DNA of 64,000 bases from Salinibacterium sp. ZJ450 (GTDB lineage: Bacteria; Actinomycetota; Actinomycetes; Actinomycetales; Microbacteriaceae). The stretch is from positions 3,286,001 to 3,350,000 of the forward strand of contig NZ_CP061771.1 of assembly GCF_011751885.2 (NCBI RefSeq), read 5' to 3'. Shown in pieces: positions 59,652 to 64,000 of the stretch. Within the stretch, counting starts at the first letter, position 1. Each line of letters opens with the position of its first letter. Under the pieces are notes generated by a model. It was not told the DNA's origin. It saw only the letters and a list, made by a program, of their open reading frames with translations, and searched no databases. The translations under genes and the position numbers were made by a program.

Positions 59652-61001
59652 ATGACCCGCCCCTCCTCCAGCTTCCGTTGTACCGAGTGCGGCTGGACGA
59701 GCGTGAAATGGGTCGGCCGCTGCGGCGAATGCCAGCAGTGGGGGTCGGTGGTCGACAGCGCCGAAGCCCCCGCACGGATCGCCGCGAACCGCGTCAGCGA
59801 CTCGCGCGCCGCCAAGCCGATCACCGAGATCTCGTTCGACCACGACGTCTCGCATTGGCAGACCGGGATTGAAGAGTTCGACCGCGTACTCGGCGGCGGC
59901 ATCGTTCCGGGTGCCGCGATCCTGCTGAGCGGCGAGCCGGGGGTCGGCAAGTCCACTCTGCTCCTCGAAGTCGCGAAACGAGCCGCCATGATCGGCCGCA
60001 AGGTGCTCTACGTCAGCGCCGAGGAATCCGTCAGCCAGGTGCGGCTGCGCGCCGAGCGCACCGGCGCCGTGACGCCCTACCTGTACCTGGCATCCGAAAC
60101 CGATCTGGCGACGATCCTCGGCCAGATCGATGCCGTCGCCCCCGAGCTCCTGATCGTCGACTCGGTGCAAACCGTGTCGTCCTCCCTCAACGACGGGCTG
60201 GCCGGGCAGCCGGCGCAGGTGCGCGAGGTGGCCGCGACGCTGGTCAAGGTCGCGAAGGAACGCAACCTGCCGACACTGCTGGTCGGCCACGTCACCAAGG
60301 ACGGCAGCATCGCCGGCCCGCGCCTGCTCGAGCACCTGGTCGACGTGGTCTGCCACTTCGAGGGCGACCGGCAGACCAACCTGCGGTTCGTGCGCGCGCT
60401 GAAGAACCGGTTCGGCCCCACCGACGAGGTCGGCTGTTTCGAGATGACCGGCGAGGGCATCGAGGAGGTCACCGACCCGAGCGGGCTGTTCCTCTCGCGC
60501 ACCACGATGCCGGTCAGCGGCACCTGCGTGACCATCTCGCTGGAGGGCCGCCGCGCGCTGCCGGTTGAGGTGCAGGCGCTGATCGTCAAGTCCAGCGCAC
60601 CGCAGCCGCGTCGCGTCGTCAATGGGGTGGATGCCTCGCGGGTTGCCATGCTGCTCGCGGTACTGGAGCGCCGCGCGGCGCTGAAGCTGTCGGAGTTCGA
60701 CGTCTATGTGTCAACGGTCGGCGGCATCCGCCTCACCGAACCGGGCGCCGACCTGGCCATCGCGATCGCCATCGCCAGCGCGTACACCGACAAGGCGCTG
60801 GCTGTGAACATTGCGGCGGTCGGCGAGATCAGCCTGGCCGGGGAGATCCGCAGCGTGACCTCGCCCGTGCAGCGCGCCAACGAGGCGGAACGGCTCGGGT
60901 TCACAACGTTGATCGACGCGGAGGCGATTCACGTGCGGGAGGCGCTGCGGCTGGCGTTCGCCACCGTGACGGATGAGCGGGTGGCGGTTCCGCAGTTCTA
61001 G
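59652..61001 (+). CDS. radA: DNA repair protein RadA
   Basis: A 449-residue RadA (Sms) that assists branch migration during homologous recombination. The N-terminal C4 zinc finger has cysteines 10, 13, 24 and 27. Walker A GEPGVGKST is at about 94-102, the RadA-specific KNRFG motif is near residue 251, and the C-terminal third is a Lon-like domain (LSEFDVYVSTVGGIRLTEPGADLAIAIAIASAYTD). The ATG at 59,652 matches the family start. It is a conserved housekeeping gene that marks the end of the accessory DNA. Confidence 0.96.
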   Translation: MTRPSSSFRCTECGWTSVKWVGRCGECQQWGSVVDSAEAPARIAANRVSDSRAAKPITEISFDHDVSHWQTGIEEFDRVLGGGIVPGAAILLSGEPGVGKSTLLLEVAKRAAMIGRKVLYVSAEESVSQVRLRAERTGAVTPYLYLASETDLATILGQIDAVAPELLIVDSVQTVSSSLNDGLAGQPAQVREVAATLVKVAKERNLPTLLVGHVTKDGSIAGPRLLEHLVDVVCHFEGDRQTNLRFVRALKNRFGPTDEVGCFEMTGEGIEEVTDPSGLFLSRTTMPVSGTCVTISLEGRRALPVEVQALIVKSSAPQPRRVVNGVDASRVAMLLAVLERRAALKLSEFDVYVSTVGGIRLTEPGADLAIAIAIASAYTDKALAVNIAAVGEISLAGEIRSVTSPVQRANEAERLGFTTLIDAEAIHVREALRLAFATVTDERVAVPQF

Positions 61002-61008
61002 AAGGGAG

Positions 61009-61425
61009 CTACTCGGGCTTCGGCAGCTTGAGGGCTGCCAGCACCTCGGCCGGCTCGGCCTGCATCGCGTGCGGCCCGGCGACGTCGAACCAGACCGCCT
61101 CGAGCACGCCGATGTTCTGCTCGAGGAAGTCCGCGAGGGTCGCCGCGTCGTAGCCGAGCACCTTGTGGTCGTCCTCCTGCGGCAGCATTTTCACGTAGGT
61201 CTCGGGCGAGGAGAACAGCAGCAGCATGTACTTGTCGCTGTCGCCGCGGCGGAACACGCGCACCTGAGGCGGCCCATCCACCGGCAGCAGCGGTACCACG
61301 ACGGTGTCGTTGCGCAGGGCGAGCGCGACGCCGGCGGTGTCCTCCTTCGCGAGCGCTTCGGCGAGCATGCGAGTTTTCGGCAGCTGCTCGGTCGGGTTCG
61401 GCTTGCGGGAGGACTTGCGAGACAT
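61009..61425 (-). CDS. conserved protein of unknown function
   Basis: A 138-residue soluble protein with a basic N-terminus (MSRKSSRKPNPTEQL) and a compact alpha/beta body containing VALALRNDTVVVPLLPVDG and VFRRGDSDKYMLLLFSS, similar in outline to SseB-like small proteins. I do not recognise a defined family with confidence. It is convergent with radA, with only seven bases between the stops. Codon use matches the backbone. Confidence 0.7.
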   Translation of the reverse strand: MSRKSSRKPNPTEQLPKTRMLAEALAKEDTAGVALALRNDTVVVPLLPVDGPPQVRVFRRGDSDKYMLLLFSSPETYVKMLPQEDDHKVLGYDAATLADFLEQNIGVLEAVWFDVAGPHAMQAEPAEVLAALKLPKPE

Positions 61426-61496
61426 GCTTCCAGCCTAAAGGCGGATCCGGATGCCGCGGGGCTGGTGCTGCTCGGACGGCGAGGTCTTGCGCGCCG

Positions 61497-61538
61497 GGTT
61501 TCGAGACGCGGCCGACTTCGTCGGGCGCTCCTCAACCA
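61497..61538. repeat. REP-like intergenic element
   Basis: A 42-bp element opens with GGTTTCGAGACGCG and closes with CGCTCCTCAACCA, with CCGAC/GTCGG pairing at its centre. Its ends resemble the GGTTTCGA...TCAACCA-type intergenic repeats common in Microbacteriaceae genomes. It lies between two minus-strand genes, in a gap of about 140 bp with no other feature. Confidence 0.55.
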
Positions 61539-61566
61539 GCGAACAGGCGCGAGCAGCGCGAAGCGG

Positions 61567-62184
61567 CTAGTAGAGCAGGAACTGCTTCGTCTTCGCGGAC
61601 TCGATCTCGCCGAGCTTCACCGTCAGGTGGTAGCTGGCACCCCCGGCGGTCACCGCGGGCCGGTCAGGCGCGTCGCAGGTCTCTGGGGTGGAACGGGTGC
61701 GGTCCCAGGCGATCGGGATTGTTGACAGCGAGGCGCCCGGTTCGATCGTGATCGGTGCTGGCGCGGCATCCGTCTGGCAGTCCTTGGACGACCAGAACTG
61801 CTCCGGCCCGCTCGTGACCACCAGCTCCATCACGTTGGTTCCGGCGTTCATCGTGCAGGCTGCGGCACCGTTGTTGGTCAGAGTCATCGAGATCATCGGT
61901 GTCTCGCCCGCCTGATACTCGCCCTTGTCCGATACCGCGGCAAGCCCGAGCACGCTGGGATTGCATTCGACCGGTCCGGCAGCTGCGGCGTCCGCGGCAT
62001 CCGGCGTCGTCTCAGCGGCGCTCTTCTTGGTGTCATCGGCGCCGGCGTTCTCGCCACCGCCGGGACGGACGATGATCAGCACCACAATCACGATGACCGC
62101 CGCGAGGCCCAGCAGCACCATCAGTCGCCGCCGCCAGTACACCTTGCTCGGCTGCGGTCCGACTGGGTTCCGGAACGTGGACAT
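61567..62184 (-). CDS. membrane-anchored extracytoplasmic protein of unknown function
   Basis: A 205-residue protein with one N-terminal membrane anchor (LMVLLGLAAVIVIVVLIIV, about residues 21-39). An Ala/Asp/Thr-rich linker follows, then an exported domain of about 120 residues beginning CNPSVLGLAAVSDKGEYQAGETPMISMTLTNNG. The beta-sandwich-like pattern and paired cysteines resemble actinobacterial proteins that follow a similar anchor-linker-domain plan. No enzymatic motif is seen. It is followed by the REP-like element and preceded by the acetyltransferase gene. Confidence 0.75.
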   Translation of the reverse strand: MSTFRNPVGPQPSKVYWRRRLMVLLGLAAVIVIVVLIIVRPGGGENAGADDTKKSAAETTPDAADAAAAGPVECNPSVLGLAAVSDKGEYQAGETPMISMTLTNNGAAACTMNAGTNVMELVVTSGPEQFWSSKDCQTDAAPAPITIEPGASLSTIPIAWDRTRSTPETCDAPDRPAVTAGGASYHLTVKLGEIESAKTKQFLLY

Positions 62185-62197
62185 ACCGCAAGGCTAA

Positions 62198-62698
62198 CTA
62201 GAGGCGCTTGAGCATCCGGGTATTGCCGAGCGTGTTGGGCTTAACTCGTGCCAGATCGAGGAACTCGGCAACGCCCTCATCGGTGGATCGCGCGATCTCA
62301 GCGTAGATGTCGGCGTCGACGATCTCGGCGGGCATCGCCTGGAACCCGTGTCCGGCGAAAAAGTCGACCTCGAAAGTCAGGCAGAACAGTCGGGACAGGC
62401 CGAGCTCTCGCGCGTTCTGCTCGAGCGTGTCGAGCAGCGCGTGGCCGACACCGTGGCCGAGCCACTCGGACCCCACCGCGAGGGTGCGTACCTCGCCCAG
62501 GTCCTCCCACATCACGTGCAGCGCGCCGCAGCCGATCAGGGTGCCGTCGGCGTCTTCGGCGACCCGGAATTCCTGCACCGCTTCGTAGAAGACCACCCGC
62601 TCCTTGCCAAGCAGGATGCGCTCCCGCACGAGCGGCTCGATCAACCGTTGAATCGCGGGCACATCGCTCGTGCGGGCGGGGCGCACGGAGAAGGTCAC
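62198..62698 (-). CDS. GNAT N-acetyltransferase, probable amino-acid (glutamate) acetyltransferase
   Basis: A 166-residue GNAT protein. The acetyl-CoA loop is LAVGSEWLGHGVGHALLDTLEQNARELGLSRLFCLTFEVDFFAGHGF; the LTF---FF--HGF end is typical of ArgA/ArgH-type N-acetylglutamate synthases. Actinobacteria use such short enzymes as amino-acid N-acetyltransferases for arginine synthesis, but no arg gene adjoins it. It begins before the hairpin that follows the nucleotidase gene. Confidence 0.85.
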   Translation of the reverse strand: MTFSVRPARTSDVPAIQRLIEPLVRERILLGKERVVFYEAVQEFRVAEDADGTLIGCGALHVMWEDLGEVRTLAVGSEWLGHGVGHALLDTLEQNARELGLSRLFCLTFEVDFFAGHGFQAMPAEIVDADIYAEIARSTDEGVAEFLDLARVKPNTLGNTRMLKRL

Positions 62699-62736
62699 CC
62701 ATCGATCATAGGACCGGGGCGCAAGACGGAGACGCC

Positions 62737-62770
62737 AGACGGGGCGGCGGATGTCTCCGCCGCCCCGTCT
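62737..62770. terminator. strong hairpin after the nucleotidase gene
   Basis: AGACGGGGCGGCGG and CCGCCGCCCCGTCT are exact complements, making a 14-bp GC-rich stem with a 6-base loop. It lies between the nucleotidase stop and the acetyltransferase start, both on the minus strand. No T-run follows. Confidence 0.7.
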
Positions 62771-62807
62771 CGGACAGTGCTAGCTTGCGTCAGCCTGACG
62801 TCGCGGG

Positions 62808-64000
62808 CTAGCTCTTCACCTTTTTCTTCTTGTCCTTCTTCGGCTTCTTGTCCTTCTTGTCCTTCTTCGCCTTCTCGCTCACCTCGAGGTCGACGCGCAC
62901 CTCGGTCTGCGACTGGTTGGCCGTCAGCACGAGCACGCTGGCCGCCGTCGCGTCCTTCGGCACCGTGATGGTGACGGTCGCCGACCCGGCGGTCACCGGT
63001 ACCGGCGCGAAGCTGATCTTGCTGCCCTCCCACGCCACGGCGAGCTCGGTGTTCGCCGGGCTGCCCTTCGAGGTGAGGTCGAGCTTCGACAGGTTCAGGG
63101 TGACGGTGTCGCCGGCCTTGACCGCGGTCTCCGGAACACCGGTGACCTGCACGCCGCGGCGGTCGAATGCCGGTGCCAGCGGGGAGGCTGACGTGACGTA
63201 GTCGATCCAGGCGTCGCGGTCCACGAGTCCCGAGTCGCGAGTGTTCGTGCCCTGGGCGAAGACGTGGAAGTTGTCGCCGCCCTGGAGCAGGAAGCTGAAC
63301 GATCCGATGCGGTAGTCGCGCGCCGGGTCGATCGGCTCACCGTTCACCGTGATGCTGGTGATGCGGTCACCCTCGGCGTGGGTGGCGTCGTAGGTGTAGC
63401 TGACGTTCTTCGACAGGCCCAGGTTCAGGAACGCGCGGCTCGGCACGGCACCGTCCGCGGTGCGCTGCCACTGCTGCTCGAGCATCACCTTGACCTGCTC
63501 ACCGGTGAGGGTGGTGGTCCACAGGTTGTTGAGGAACGGCAGCACCGCGTTGGCCTCGGCGAACGTGATCACGCCGTCGTCGCCCTTCAGCAGGTCGGCC
63601 CGGATGCCGCCAGGGTTGACCACGCCGATCTCGGCGCCGCCCAGGGTCTGGTCAGACAGCGACTCGAGCAGCGCGTCGGCGATCAGGTTGCCGAGGGTTG
63701 ACTCGGCACCGCGGTCTTCGCCCCCGGTGGCGGTGAATGCGCGGCTGATGTCGGCGGTGACCGACCCGACCGGCTCGTTGCCCTTGATGGTGGCGGCGGC
63801 CAGTGCGGCGTCGACGATGGTCTTGACCTCGGAGACCCGCGGGTATGCGGCGACCAGGTCGCCATCCGCCGTCGTGGTGCGAGCCACGTTGCCGGCCTGG
63901 TACGACACGACCGAGTCGGTGTCCGCGTCATACGTCAGCTGGATCTGGCCGATGTTCTCGCCGTAGCTGCCGGTCTGCACGATCGGGCGGGTGGCTCCGT
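62808..64000 (-). CDS. secreted 5'-nucleotidase/2',3'-cyclic phosphodiesterase family protein, C-terminal part
   Basis: The frame is open at the right edge; 397 codons are visible. They hold the C-terminal substrate domain of the UshA/YfkN-type nucleotidases: ESTLGNLIADALLESL, GVVNPGGIRADLLKGDDGVITFAEANAVLPFLNNLWTTTLTG, VNGEPIDPARDYRIGSFSFLLQGGDNFHVF and the aromatic stacking region. The metal-binding N-terminal phosphoesterase domain is outside the window. An Ig-like segment and a lysine/aspartate-rich tail (KKDKKDKKPKKDKKKK) end the protein, without an LPXTG motif. The tail may interact with wall polymers. Confidence 0.88.
   Translation of the reverse strand, partial: GATRPIVQTGSYGENIGQIQLTYDADTDSVVSYQAGNVARTTTADGDLVAAYPRVSEVKTIVDAALAAATIKGNEPVGSVTADISRAFTATGGEDRGAESTLGNLIADALLESLSDQTLGGAEIGVVNPGGIRADLLKGDDGVITFAEANAVLPFLNNLWTTTLTGEQVKVMLEQQWQRTADGAVPSRAFLNLGLSKNVSYTYDATHAEGDRITSITVNGEPIDPARDYRIGSFSFLLQGGDNFHVFAQGTNTRDSGLVDRDAWIDYVTSASPLAPAFDRRGVQVTGVPETAVKAGDTVTLNLSKLDLTSKGSPANTELAVAWEGSKISFAPVPVTAGSATVTITVPKDATAASVLVLTANQSQTEVRVDLEVSEKAKKDKKDKKPKKDKKKKVKS

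Overview
The window is GC-rich actinobacterial DNA, most likely from a member of the Microbacteriaceae. That placement rests on gene style, a RadA neighbourhood typical of the group and a GGTT...AACC-bounded intergenic repeat near 61.5 kb; no 16S or other marker gene is present, so it is tentative. Almost all of it encodes CoA-dependent catabolism: seven acyl-CoA-activating or CoA-transfer systems, four acyl-CoA dehydrogenases, four crotonase-fold enzymes plus a crotonase-like protein, two MaoC-type hydratases, one intact and two broken thiolases, HMG-CoA lyase and two ABC importers. No oxygenase is visible.

Layout. 1-3.7 kb: etfB-etfA, a multi-heme-ligand cytochrome b protein and the start of an alpha/beta hydrolase, all on the minus strand. 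3.7-3.95 kb: an IS30-like scrap and a thiolase reduced to 48 residues. 4-27.6 kb: a beta-oxidation region with a TetR gene at 13.3 kb. A 19-bp palindrome recurs at four promoters here (two copies identical) and defines a probable TetR regulon: (i) acyl-CoA dehydrogenase, acyl-CoA ligase, CaiB-type racemase/transferase, CitE-like lyase and 3-oxoacid CoA-transferase; (ii) crotonases and a CoA-transferase-like protein; (iii) acyl-CoA dehydrogenase, thiolase, 3-hydroxyacyl-CoA dehydrogenase and probably a branched-chain-amino-acid-type ABC importer with a LivM-LivG fusion; (iv) divergently, a PaaK-like ligase with a luciferase-like oxidoreductase, and acyl-CoA dehydrogenase-MaoC-HMG-CoA lyase. The last set plus the acetoacetate CoA-transferase would suit a substrate that ends in HMG-CoA and acetoacetate.

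27.65-58.97 kb looks like an integrated island. A 28-bp copy of the 3' end of tRNA-Ser(CGA) lies at 27,854, the intact tRNA is at 58,882-58,971, and a tyrosine-recombinase remnant abuts each copy, which suggests tandem integrations at one tRNA. Inside are a KAP-family P-loop NTPase, a second fatty-acid beta-oxidation operon (FadB-like protein, acyl-CoA dehydrogenase, thiolase truncated by a recombinase fragment) with its own TetR gene, and a 22-kb gene set that shares an AT-rich palindrome (ATAGAATATATTCTAT and variants) at about eight promoters, probably bound by the FCD-type GntR protein at 41 kb. That set holds alcohol and aldehyde dehydrogenases, two hydrolases, a two-domain MaoC-like dehydratase, an acyl-CoA ligase, a nitroreductase, two CaiB proteins, crotonases, two cupins, an SDR, an MFS carrier and an SsuABC/NMT1-type importer with two paralogous binding lipoproteins. 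Together they look like a complete uptake-and-degradation route for an unidentified alcohol, ester or carboxylate.

59-64 kb returns to housekeeping content: a VOC protein, RadA, two small uncharacterised proteins, a GNAT acetyltransferase and the C-terminal part of a secreted 5'-nucleotidase.
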